Assembly (NCBI GenBank): GCA_002423105.1
Contig: DIUT01000051.1
Coordinates: forward strand, 34,841 to 98,840
DNA from: Geobacter sp. UBA6151
Lineage (GTDB): Bacteria; Desulfobacterota; Desulfuromonadia; Geobacterales; Pseudopelobacteraceae
Direction of reading: 5' to 3'
DNA length: 64,000 bases
This document shows positions 42,070-49,661 of this stretch, one piece after another (position 1 is the stretch's first letter; each line of letters opens with the position of its first letter). A program made the translations under genes and the position numbers. The notes below the pieces were generated by a model. That model saw nothing but the letters and a program-made list of their open reading frames with translations, was not told where the DNA came from and did no database searches.

Positions 42070-42098
42070 TTGTCATTTTGTAGTCGTTCGATTACATT
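42070..42098 (+). promoter_or_regulatory. Cassette promoter of higBA
   Basis: TTGTCA (42070-42075), 17-base spacer, TACATT (42093-42098), ending 6 bases before the higB ATG. The spacing and -10 equal those of the brnTA copy 1 promoter. Confidence 0.6.
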
Positions 42099-42104
42099 TA
42101 GCTC

Positions 42105-42401
42105 ATGTTCATAATCAAGACGATCCCTGAATTTGATGCTTGGCTTGACGGCCTAAAAGACCGCATCACCCGTCTACGCTTGAGCCGCCGTCTTGACAAA
42201 GCCCAGCGGGGCAGTCTTGGTGACATAAAACCGGTCGGCGACAGCGTATTTGAAATGCGGGAACATTTCGGCCCGGGCTGGCGCATGTATTACGTCCAGC
42301 GGAACAACGTACTTATTGTAATGCTGGGCGGCGGCAACAAGAGCACACAGGCCAACGACATTACCAAAGCCATTGAACTCGCCAGCAGCTTGGAGGATTA
42401 A
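42105..42401 (+). CDS. higB: Cassette 7: HigB/RelE-family toxin
   Basis: 98 residues. The RelE-superfamily addiction-module killer pattern is visible: FDAWLDGLKDRITRLRLSRRL, GDIKPVGDSVFEMREHFGPGWRMYYV, and a hydrophobic strand NNVLIVMLGGGNKSTQ. These toxins cut mRNA on the ribosome. Toxin first, antitoxin next, as in HigBA. Leaderless promoter layout. Confidence 0.87.
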   Translation: MFIIKTIPEFDAWLDGLKDRITRLRLSRRLDKAQRGSLGDIKPVGDSVFEMREHFGPGWRMYYVQRNNVLIVMLGGGNKSTQANDITKAIELASSLED

Positions 42402-42405
42402 ACAA

Positions 42406-42711
42406 ATGAAGAAAAAGACCAAGATTTCAGACCTGCCTGAATTTGATATGGCAAAACAGTTGAAGAGCGAAGAAGATATTGCCGCCTATGTAACTATGGT
42501 TATTGAAGAAGGTGATTCATCCGAGCTTGCACACGCACTTGGTGTAGCAGCCCGCGCGCGCGGCATGAGCGAAATTGCACAGGCAGCAGGTCTTACCAGA
42601 GAAGCCCTGTACAAAGCCCTCCGCCCTAACGCTCACCCACGTTTCGACACCATTAACCGTGTATGTACAGCCCTTGGCGTACGTTTGGTGGCACAACCTA
42701 CACACATGTAA
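42406..42711 (+). CDS. higA: Cassette 7: HigA-type XRE antitoxin
   Basis: 101 residues from ATG 42406 (GGAGGATTAAACAA upstream); the longer frame overlaps higB. Helix-turn-helix MSEIAQAAGLTREALYKALR, then FDTINRVCTALGVRL, typical of addiction-module antidote proteins. It binds HigB and its promoter. Ends before attC7. Confidence 0.88.
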   Translation: MKKKTKISDLPEFDMAKQLKSEEDIAAYVTMVIEEGDSSELAHALGVAARARGMSEIAQAAGLTREALYKALRPNAHPRFDTINRVCTALGVRLVAQPTHM

Positions 42712-42718
42712 ATCCTGC

Positions 42719-42850
42719 TTCTAACGGCTCAATCAACCCGGACTGGCTTACTGTGCGCCGAATTCCACTTATGTCTCAGTCCTCAATTGCTCGACAATTC
42801 AAGCAACATCGCTCCGGCATTGCCAGCCGGTTATCTCGTGAACGTTAGGC
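42719..42850 (+). repeat. attC7 (132 bases)
   Basis: TTCTAAC (42719-42725) to GTTAGGC (42844-42850), the last being the classical core. Common 132-base family with several changes in the middle. Confidence 0.83.
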
Positions 42851-42890
42851 CCTCACCAAATCTATTCACACCCGAAAGGAACTTTTCGCA

Positions 42891-43637
42891 GTGGACATCC
42901 CACGGATATTCAACATCACTGAAAGTGCTCACCGCATCCACAACCCGATCACACCCGAAAAACTCGCCACTCTCGGCGCTGCACTGCGTCTGGAATCGGG
43001 AGCACGAGTGCTCGACCTCGGCAGCGGTTCGGGGGAGATGCTGTGCACATGGGCACGCGATCACGGCATCATCGGCACCGGCATCGACATGAGCCGGTTA
43101 TTCACCGAGCAAGCAAAACTCCGTGCCGTGGAACTCGGCGTCGCCGATCAAGTCACATTCATCCATGGCAACGCTTCCGGCTATGTCTCTGACGAGAAGG
43201 CCAGTGTGGCAGCCTGTGTCGGTGCCACCTGGATTGCCGGGGGAGTCGCCGGCACGATAGAACTTCTGGTACGGAGCCTGTGCACCGGAGGGATCATCCT
43301 CATTGGTGAGCCCTACTGGCGGCAGTTACCGCCGACGGAAGATGTTGCCAAGGGGTGTCTTGCCAACTCAATCTCGGATTTTCTCATGCTTCCTGAACTT
43401 CTCGCGTCTTTCGGCCACCTTGGCTACGACGTCGTTGAAATGGTTCTGGCTGACCAAGACGGCTGGGACAGATACGAGGCTGCTAAATGGCTCACCATGC
43501 GCCGATGGCTTGAAGCCAATTCCGACGACGAGCTGGCCAAAGAGGTTCGAGCCAAACTGACCTCGGAACCCGAGCGTTACGCCGCTTACACGCGTGAATA
43601 CCTGGGCTGGGGTGTGTTCGCGCTGATGCCTCGGTGA
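42891..43637 (+). CDS. Cassette 8: class I SAM-dependent methyltransferase
   Basis: 248 residues from GTG 42891 with a GAAAGGA site. Motif I is VLDLGSGSGE; motif II/III GTGIDMSRLF, and VTFIHGNASGY follow. It transfers a methyl group from SAM to an unknown small molecule or protein. Higher GC than the other cassettes, so it may come from a different source. Ends before attC8. Confidence 0.85.
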   Translation: MDIPRIFNITESAHRIHNPITPEKLATLGAALRLESGARVLDLGSGSGEMLCTWARDHGIIGTGIDMSRLFTEQAKLRAVELGVADQVTFIHGNASGYVSDEKASVAACVGATWIAGGVAGTIELLVRSLCTGGIILIGEPYWRQLPPTEDVAKGCLANSISDFLMLPELLASFGHLGYDVVEMVLADQDGWDRYEAAKWLTMRRWLEANSDDELAKEVRAKLTSEPERYAAYTREYLGWGVFALMPR

Positions 43638-43674
43638 TGAGGGAAGTTGGTTCACGAAGCCCACTAAAATCCAG

Positions 43675-43731
43675 GTCTAACGGCTCAATCAACTCGGCAG
43701 CGCCAAGCGATTATCTCGTATAAGGTCAGAC
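43675..43731 (+). repeat. attC8 (57 bases, shortened)
   Basis: GTCTAAC (43675-43681) to GTCAGAC (43725-43731). It keeps the outer arms (CGGCTCAATCAACTCGG, CGATTATCTCG) but lacks about 75 internal bases. The end core is degenerate, so recombination there is probably poor. It closes the recognisable array. Confidence 0.65.
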
Positions 43732-43747
43732 GAAAACAGGAGGCACC

Positions 43748-44125
43748 ATGCATATCCAGCGGCTTGATCATCTGGTTCTTACGGTGAAGGAGATCGAATC
43801 CACCGTGCAATTCTACGTTTCTGTGCTGGGCATGCAAAAAGAAGAGTTTGGCGCAGGCAGAGTGGCGCTCAAGTTCGGCAATCAAAAAATCAATCTGCAT
43901 CAGGTCGGTAAGGAGTTTGAGCCAAAAGCAGACAAACCAACCTCCGGCTCAGCAGATTTGTGCTTCATTACCGATGCTCCCCTGAATGAAGCAATGGAAC
44001 ATGTCCGCAGCAAAGGGGTTGAAATACTCGAAGGCCCTGTCAAGAGAACCGGTGCTGTCGGTCCAATACATTCGTTTTATTTCAGAGACCCGGACATGAA
44101 TTTAATCGAAGTTTCAAACTATTGA
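43748..44125 (+). CDS. VOC-fold (glyoxalase/dioxygenase-like) protein
   Basis: 125 residues. Two beta-alpha-beta-beta-beta halves; metal-ligand candidates His in QRLDHLVLTV, His in KINLHQVG and Glu in MNLIEVSN. Such proteins include glyoxalase I, bleomycin and fosfomycin resistance proteins; the role cannot be settled. AGGAGG precedes the ATG. It follows attC8 directly and may be the last, now trapped cassette. Confidence 0.82.
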   Translation: MHIQRLDHLVLTVKEIESTVQFYVSVLGMQKEEFGAGRVALKFGNQKINLHQVGKEFEPKADKPTSGSADLCFITDAPLNEAMEHVRSKGVEILEGPVKRTGAVGPIHSFYFRDPDMNLIEVSNY

Positions 44126-44161
44126 CTTCACCTGACGGCCCCGCATGAAAGAGAGATGGTT

Positions 44162-44482
44162 ATGAGCTGGTTTATTCTTGTTGTTGCGGGCTTATTTGAG
44201 ATCGGATGGGCGATTGGGCTTAAATATACGGAGGGGTTCACGCGTCTCTGGCCAACAGTCGGTACAGTGCTCTCAATGATTATCAGCCTCGGACTGCTTG
44301 GTGTCGCAATGAAATCCTTACCAGTGGGCACCGCATACGCAGTTTGGGTTGGCGTGGGCGCGGTAGGCACCGCAGTACTCGGTATCATCCTGCTGGATGA
44401 GTCGGCACATTTTTTACGGATCTTAAGTCTTGGGCTTATCGTCGCAGGTATCGTTGGCCTCAAACTTGCGACGCCAGCCTAA
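44162..44482 (+). CDS. SMR-family exporter, Gdx/SugE type
   Basis: 106 residues from ATG 44162 (an in-frame ATG at 44156 is possible). Four membrane spans: FILVVAGLFEIGWAIGLK, TVLSMIISLGLLGVAM, AVWVGVGAVGTAVLGIILL and ILSLGLIVAGIVGLKL. The conserved Glu is in TM1 (LFEIGWA), the GWAIGLKYTEGFTRL run is SugE/Gdx-like rather than EmrE-like, so the likely substrate is guanidinium. No guanidine riboswitch fits the 36-base gap upstream. Confidence 0.88.
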   Translation: MSWFILVVAGLFEIGWAIGLKYTEGFTRLWPTVGTVLSMIISLGLLGVAMKSLPVGTAYAVWVGVGAVGTAVLGIILLDESAHFLRILSLGLIVAGIVGLKLATPA

Positions 44483-44509
44483 AACCTGACAACTGGAGCA
44501 GAACCATCC

Positions 44510-45889
44510 ATGTCAAAACACGCACCCCGGACACTATGGGCTTCCCGCCTGGGCTTCATTCTTGCCGCTGCCGGAAGCGCCATCGGTCTCGGCAACATCT
44601 GGAAATTTCCCTACATTACCGGGCAGAACGGCGGGGGGGCCTTTGTGCTGGTTTACCTGGTCTGCATCGCCATTGTCGGGCTACCGATCATGATGGCTGA
44701 GCTGATGATCGGCCGCCACACCCGCCGTGACGCGGTGGGCGCCTTCATAAAACTTGAAGGCAAGCGCTCGTTCTGGCTCTCGGCAGGCTGGATCAGCGTG
44801 GCAGCGGCGTTTATCATCTGCTCCTACTACTCGGTTGTTGCTGGCTGGACCCTCGACTATATTTATCGGTCGCTTATGGGCAGTTTTTCCGGCCAGTCGG
44901 CAGAGGCGATCAACAGCCTGTTCAGCGGGCTGATGGCCGATGGACCGCGGCAGTTGCTCTGGCAGTTCGTCTTTATCTGCCTCTGCCTGGGTATCGTCAT
45001 CGGCGGTATACAGAAAGGGATTGAACGCTGGAACAAAATTCTGATGCCGGTCCTGCTGGCGCTGCTGGTGCTGCTGTTGATGAACGGTCTGCTCAGCAAA
45101 GGGGCATGGGACGGCATCATGTTCATGTTTCGTCCCGACTTCGCAAAACTGACCCCCGGTTCAGTCCTGGAAGCCCTGGGACACTCCTTTTTCACCCTGT
45201 CCTTGGGGATGGCGGCCATGATCACCTACGGCTCCTACCTGAACAAACAGGAAAATCTGCTGACAGCCAGCCTGAAGGTGGTTATTCTGGACACGGTCAT
45301 CGCCCTGATGGCCGGGGTTGCCATATTTTCCGTGGTATTTTCCGTGAACATGCAGCCGGCAGCCGGACCGGGTTTGGTCTTCAAGACCATACCGGTGGTC
45401 TTTTCCCAACTGCCCGGCGGCCAGTTTCTGGCCATCGTCTTTTTTCTGCTGCTTGCCTTTGCCGCGCTGACCAGCAACATTTCCCTGCTTGAGGCGCAGG
45501 TTGCCTACCTGATCGATGAACGGGGCTGGAGCAGGAAACGGGCCAGCAGCGCTCTGGCAGGACTGGCCTTTGTGGTGGGCATTCCCACAGCCCTTTCCTA
45601 CAATTCCCTGTCAGAGTGGAAAGTGGCCGGTAATCTGGTATTCTTTGATGCGGCCGACCTGTTGGCCAGCAATTATCTGCTGCCGCTCAGCGGGCTTTTG
45701 ACCGCCATATACGTCGGTTGGTTCTGGAGCGGCAAAGAAGAAAAACAGCAGTTACTGGCCGGTGGCGCCGGATGGGTCTACCCTGCCTGGCATCTGCTGA
45801 TCCGCTACGTTTCTCCGCTGGCGGTCGCCGTTGTGCTCTATTTCAAAATCCGGGAGACCGGGCTATTCGCCTGGCTCTTTCCCGGTTAA
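44510..45889 (+). CDS. Neurotransmitter:sodium symporter family (LeuT-like) transporter
   Basis: 459 residues with about 11-12 membrane spans. The TM1 unwound segment AAAGSAIGLGNIWKFPY and GQNGGGAF are the family hallmark, and FFTLSLGMAAMITYGSYL is the TM6 region; sodium and substrate sites are conserved in style. Such bacterial transporters take up amino acids or tryptamine-like compounds; the substrate is unknown. The ribosome site is weak (TGGAGCAG). Beginning of a core-genome stretch. Confidence 0.93.
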   Translation: MSKHAPRTLWASRLGFILAAAGSAIGLGNIWKFPYITGQNGGGAFVLVYLVCIAIVGLPIMMAELMIGRHTRRDAVGAFIKLEGKRSFWLSAGWISVAAAFIICSYYSVVAGWTLDYIYRSLMGSFSGQSAEAINSLFSGLMADGPRQLLWQFVFICLCLGIVIGGIQKGIERWNKILMPVLLALLVLLLMNGLLSKGAWDGIMFMFRPDFAKLTPGSVLEALGHSFFTLSLGMAAMITYGSYLNKQENLLTASLKVVILDTVIALMAGVAIFSVVFSVNMQPAAGPGLVFKTIPVVFSQLPGGQFLAIVFFLLLAFAALTSNISLLEAQVAYLIDERGWSRKRASSALAGLAFVVGIPTALSYNSLSEWKVAGNLVFFDAADLLASNYLLPLSGLLTAIYVGWFWSGKEEKQQLLAGGAGWVYPAWHLLIRYVSPLAVAVVLYFKIRETGLFAWLFPG

Positions 45890-45973
45890 TACAATCGGCA
45901 AATTACAATTCAATGGTTTTGCAAAATTCCGGCAATGATTGTATTGCTGATTTCAGAAAGGATGGACGTACCT

Positions 45974-46318
45974 ATGAAGATGAACATGAAATGGTTATAT
46001 GTTGTGGCAATCATGGCTCCGTTGATTGCCGGCACAGCACATGCGGCAGAGAAGATCTTCAAGCAGCTTGATACCGACAAGAGCGCCACCATCAGCCGTG
46101 ACGAGCTGGTGAAGAGCGAGCTGGTGGTAGTACAGGGCAAAGACGGCAAACAGCAGGTGCAGCACCGTGATCTGGCCAAGGACAGTCAGGCTGCCGCGCT
46201 GACGGAAGAGCAAAAGCACCGGCTTTTTGATCACATTGACCGCGACAAGGATGGTTTCATCAATCGCAAGGAATGGAATCGCGCGTCGCCAGACGGATTT
46301 ATTCTCTGGAAATTTTAG
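45974..46318 (+). CDS. Exported EF-hand calcium-binding protein
   Basis: 114 residues from ATG 45974 (nearby starts at 45962 and 45980 are possible; AGAAAGGA lies before). A signal peptide ends near AHA. Two EF-hand loops: DTDKSATISRDE and DRDKDGFINRKE, each with the expected Asp/Glu at positions 1, 3, 5 and 12. A C-terminal Trp-Lys-Phe. A small periplasmic calcium sensor or buffer; no partner identified. Confidence 0.85.
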   Translation: MKMNMKWLYVVAIMAPLIAGTAHAAEKIFKQLDTDKSATISRDELVKSELVVVQGKDGKQQVQHRDLAKDSQAAALTEEQKHRLFDHIDRDKDGFINRKEWNRASPDGFILWKF

Positions 46319-46331
46319 GAGGGGGGCAGAC

Positions 46332-46667
46332 ATGGAGATCGTAACAAATAGAGAAACCAATGCCGTGATTGCAGAGTTGCAGGGACGGATGGACGCCGTC
46401 ACGACGGCTGTTTTTGACAAATGGTTCGTCGAGCGGATGGATGCCGGTGAACAGCGGCTGGTGCTGGACATGAGCGGCCTGGAATATATCAGCAGCGCCG
46501 GTTTACGATCCTTACTGGCGGCAGCAAAAAAAATCAAAGCCGCTGGCGGAGCGTTGGCCCTGTGCGGCCTTTCCGGAACGGTTGCCGAAGTTTTCAAGAT
46601 GTCCGGCTTCCTGTCCATCTTCACCGTCAAGGACAGTTCTGCCGAGGCAGTGCTTGCGCTGGGCTGA
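46332..46667 (+). CDS. STAS-domain anti-sigma factor antagonist
   Basis: 111 residues from ATG 46332 (AGGAGGGGGG). STAS fold with the phosphorylatable Ser in YISSAGLRSLL and flanking motif VLDMSGLEY; related to SpoIIAA/RsbV. It is released when dephosphorylated by a PP2C phosphatase; the next gene encodes one and overlaps it, so the two form a partner switch. The anti-sigma kinase is not visible here. Confidence 0.88.
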   Translation: MEIVTNRETNAVIAELQGRMDAVTTAVFDKWFVERMDAGEQRLVLDMSGLEYISSAGLRSLLAAAKKIKAAGGALALCGLSGTVAEVFKMSGFLSIFTVKDSSAEAVLALG

Positions 46668-48570
46668 TCTGGGCATCACCGCGCGCTTGATCCTGGCCTT
46701 GTCGCTCTGCGGCGGCCTGATCTTTGCCGTGGTTTTTTACATGAATGACCGTTTTACCAGCAAGCTGGTGGAAGAACAGGTCATGGCCCACTCACGAGAT
46801 GTGGTGCAGGCCGCGGTTTACAGTATCGACGATCAGTTGCGGGGCGTGGCCCGTGACGGTGCAACGCTGGTGGCTGCGCTGGAATCTGCCCCGCAGCTGA
46901 CCGTCCCTGAACTGCAAAAACTGCTGAAGAACCATGTAACGGTCAACGAGGAACTGTTCGGCGCAACCATCGCCTTTGAACCGGGCTTTGCCCCGAACGG
47001 CAGAAAGCGCTACGCCCCCTACTACTTCAAACGCCTGAACAACGAACTGGCCACCATCGATCTGGCGTCTCCCTCTTACAACTACCCGGACCAACCCTGG
47101 TACACCATTCCCAAAGAGCGCAAGACGCCGGTCTGGAGCGAACCCTATTTCGACGACGGCGGCGGCAACGTGGTCATGACCACCTATTCCGTGCCGTTCT
47201 ACCGCACGGTGGGAGGGGTACGCCGCCTGGCCGGGATCGCCACCTCCGATGTTTCCGTTGACTGGCTGGGCCGTCAGGTCTCAGCGCTCAAGCTGAACCG
47301 CAACGGCTACGCTGCCCTCTTTTCGCGCAAAGCGGTTTATCTGGCCCATCCGGATCGCTCGCTGGTCATGAAGGAAACGGTTTTCAGCGTGGCAAAGCGG
47401 ATGGATAGCCCGATGCTGACCGGGGTAGCCCAGGCCATCACCCGTCAGGAAAGCGGCTTTGTCACTGGCAAAAATATCAACGGCCAGGAGAGCTGGATCT
47501 ACTACTCGCCCGTTCCCGCCACCGGCTGGTCATTGGCAGTGATCTTCCCGGCAGAGACCATGCGCAGTGAAGTAACCAGCATCGGCCATATGATCGCCCT
47601 GCTCTGCTTTGCCGGTATTGCGGTTTTGGTGCTGACCATCGTGCTTATCGCCCGCAGCGTCAGCCGTCCGCTGGCCGACATCAGCCTGGCGGTGCAGCGC
47701 ATCGCTGCCGGCGACCTGGACGGCGACCTGCCCCGGGTGCGCATCGGCGGGGAAGTACGCCACCTGGCTGACTCCTTCGGACGGATGCAGTATGACCTGA
47801 AGGAACATATCCGGCAGTTGACCGAAACCACGGCCATCAAGGAGCGGATGGCCGGTGAGCTGTCCGTTGCCCACGACATGCAGATGTCGATTCTCCCCCG
47901 CACTCTGCCCGCACTGCCCGGGGTTGAGGCAGCCGGGTACTGTATTCCGGCCAGAGAGGTGGGCGGAGATTTCTACGATGTCCGCCTGCTGGCTGACGGC
48001 GCCATGTTCTTCATCATCGGCGATGTCTCCGGCAAGGGGGTGCCTGCGGCCCTCTACATGGCCATCACCGTCACCCTTGCCCGTTCCGGAACCCATGACA
48101 GCTGCAACCCGGCAGATCTGCTGGAGCTGATCAATCGTGAGCTCTGCCAGGGCAATGAGGCCTGCATGTTCGCCACCATCCTCTGCGGCGTCATCGACCC
48201 GGCAAGCGGCATGGTGCGCCTTGCCAATGCCGGTCATACGCCACCGGTTATCAAGGGCGCCGATGGCAGCGTCCGCTTCTACCATGCGGCTCCCGGACTG
48301 GTGGCGGGCTATCTTGAGGAGTTTGTCTTTGTTGAAGAACAACTGCAACTTACCGCCGGGGACACCCTGTTTCTTTACACCGACGGCGTTACCGAGGCCA
48401 TGAACGAAGCAGGCGAACTGTTTGGCGACGAGCGGCTGCTGGCAGCGCTGGTCGGCAGCGGCCACTGCTGCAACGCTGTTGAGGAAATGGTCGTCAGTTT
48501 TGCGGCAGGTGCCCCGCAGGCCGACGACATAACCATGTTGTCACTATGTTACACGGGAGAAAAAGCATGA
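46654..48570 (+). CDS. Membrane PP2C-type phosphatase (RsbU/SpoIIE-like) with dCache and HAMP
   Basis: About 638 residues if TTG 46654 is the start (GAGG six bases upstream); the frame is open from 46582 inside the STAS gene, so the start is uncertain. TM1 (LILALSLCGGLIFAVVFYM), a double-Cache extracellular sensor (PWYTIPKERKTPVW, YFDDGGGNVVMTTYS), TM2 near 310-330, HAMP, then a PP2C domain (MQMSILPRTLP, GGDFYDV, FIIGDVSGKGVPAALYM, ADDITML). It should dephosphorylate the upstream STAS protein in response to an external ligand. Stop overlaps the next start. Confidence 0.87.
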   Translation: MRWADLGITARLILALSLCGGLIFAVVFYMNDRFTSKLVEEQVMAHSRDVVQAAVYSIDDQLRGVARDGATLVAALESAPQLTVPELQKLLKNHVTVNEELFGATIAFEPGFAPNGRKRYAPYYFKRLNNELATIDLASPSYNYPDQPWYTIPKERKTPVWSEPYFDDGGGNVVMTTYSVPFYRTVGGVRRLAGIATSDVSVDWLGRQVSALKLNRNGYAALFSRKAVYLAHPDRSLVMKETVFSVAKRMDSPMLTGVAQAITRQESGFVTGKNINGQESWIYYSPVPATGWSLAVIFPAETMRSEVTSIGHMIALLCFAGIAVLVLTIVLIARSVSRPLADISLAVQRIAAGDLDGDLPRVRIGGEVRHLADSFGRMQYDLKEHIRQLTETTAIKERMAGELSVAHDMQMSILPRTLPALPGVEAAGYCIPAREVGGDFYDVRLLADGAMFFIIGDVSGKGVPAALYMAITVTLARSGTHDSCNPADLLELINRELCQGNEACMFATILCGVIDPASGMVRLANAGHTPPVIKGADGSVRFYHAAPGLVAGYLEEFVFVEEQLQLTAGDTLFLYTDGVTEAMNEAGELFGDERLLAALVGSGHCCNAVEEMVVSFAAGAPQADDITMLSLCYTGEKA

Positions 48571-49661
48571 TAGTTACCATTCTTGGAGCAGGCCACGGCG
48601 GTATCGCCATGGCAGGAGATCTGACCCTGTCCGGCCATGAAGTGCGGCTGGCCGCCTTGCCGGACCATGCCACCAACCTGAAATTGCTGATGGCCTTCGG
48701 CGGCATCATGGTGGAAGGGGTCACCTCCAGCGGCGCGCCTGTCGGCTTTGCCAAACCGGCCATGATGACCACCGATGTCGCTGCTGCACTGAAAGGGGCC
48801 GAGGTGGTGATGGTGGTGGTACCGGCTTTCGGCCAGGAACCGTACATGCAGGCCCTGATCGAGCATGGTGAAAAAGGGCAGATCGTGGTCTTCAATCCCG
48901 GCAAGTTCGGCACCCTGGTTTTTGCCAGAATGCTGAAGGAAGCTGGCCGCTTCAACGATTTCCTGATCGGTGAAACCACCTCTTTCATTTTTGCAGCAAA
49001 AACCAAGGGCCTGGGCCATGTCAACATCAAGGCGGCCAAGGAAGAACTGCCTTTTGCCGCACTCCCTGCGGTGCGCACCGCCGAGGCGCTCTGGACCCTG
49101 ACCGACCTCTACCCCCAGCTTTCCCCCAGCATGGGGGTGCTGCAGACCAGCATTGACGCGCCGGGCCTGATCATCCACCCCATCTCCACACTGATGAACA
49201 TGAGCCGCATTGAGCAGATCGGCCCCTACCGCAACTCACACTACGACATCACCCCTTCCGTGGGGCGGATAATGGAGGCGGTGGACCACGAACGGATGGA
49301 GGTGGCGCGGCTGCTCTGCCGGGAGACCTTCTCCTTCATGGACACCATGGAGGTGTTATACAAGGTGAAAGGTGAGTCCGCCTACGACATGATGTACCAA
49401 ATTACCGCCCACAACGTGCAAATGGCACCGGAATCGCTGCACCACCGCTACGTCACCGAGGATATCCCCTACGGCCTGGCCACCATCGCTTCCATCGGTC
49501 GCCAGATAGGCGTGCCGGTGCCGCGCATTGAGGCCATGGTCAATATCGCCTGCATGGCCAATGCCGAGGACTACTGGATCACGGGCCGCACGGTGGAAAG
49601 ACTGGGTATGGCGGGGATGAACGCCCATGACATGGTTCGTTTTGCACTGACCGGCGAATGA
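48567..49661 (+). CDS. NAD(P)-dependent octopine/nopaline dehydrogenase-family enzyme
   Basis: 364 residues from ATG 48567 overlapping the phosphatase stop. The Rossmann start IVTILGAGHGGIAMAGDL and a large helical C-terminal domain (VLYKVKGESAYDMMYQ, ISTLMNMSRIEQIG) place it in the opine dehydrogenase family, which reductively joins an amino acid and an oxo acid, or does the reverse. Substrate unknown. The next gene, an MFS exporter, overlaps it by ATGA, suggesting export of its product. Confidence 0.82.
   Translation: MIVTILGAGHGGIAMAGDLTLSGHEVRLAALPDHATNLKLLMAFGGIMVEGVTSSGAPVGFAKPAMMTTDVAAALKGAEVVMVVVPAFGQEPYMQALIEHGEKGQIVVFNPGKFGTLVFARMLKEAGRFNDFLIGETTSFIFAAKTKGLGHVNIKAAKEELPFAALPAVRTAEALWTLTDLYPQLSPSMGVLQTSIDAPGLIIHPISTLMNMSRIEQIGPYRNSHYDITPSVGRIMEAVDHERMEVARLLCRETFSFMDTMEVLYKVKGESAYDMMYQITAHNVQMAPESLHHRYVTEDIPYGLATIASIGRQIGVPVPRIEAMVNIACMANAEDYWITGRTVERLGMAGMNAHDMVRFALTGE

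Larger units (their letters stand above)
37671..43731. mobile_element. Integron: integrase remnant plus eight-attC cassette array
   Basis: The integrase fragment lies on the minus strand and all cassette genes on the plus strand, each followed by an attC. Eight attC sites are seen: six of exactly 132 bases with near-identical sequence, one 87-base unrelated type and one 57-base shortened copy. Cassettes hold toxin-antitoxin modules and small enzymes, as in sedentary chromosomal integrons. Length about 6 kb. Without a working integrase in cis, cassettes could still move if one acts in trans. Confidence 0.85.

Noticed and set aside
38705..43731. CRISPR array from regularly recurring 132-base repeats
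   Set aside because: Repeats are 0.4-0.9 kb apart with genes between, end in GTTAGG/CTAAC cores and fold as hairpins, which is attC, not CRISPR.
44126..44161. Guanidine riboswitch before the Gdx/SugE-type exporter
   Set aside because: Only 36 bases separate the exporter from the previous gene and no riboswitch motif is visible.
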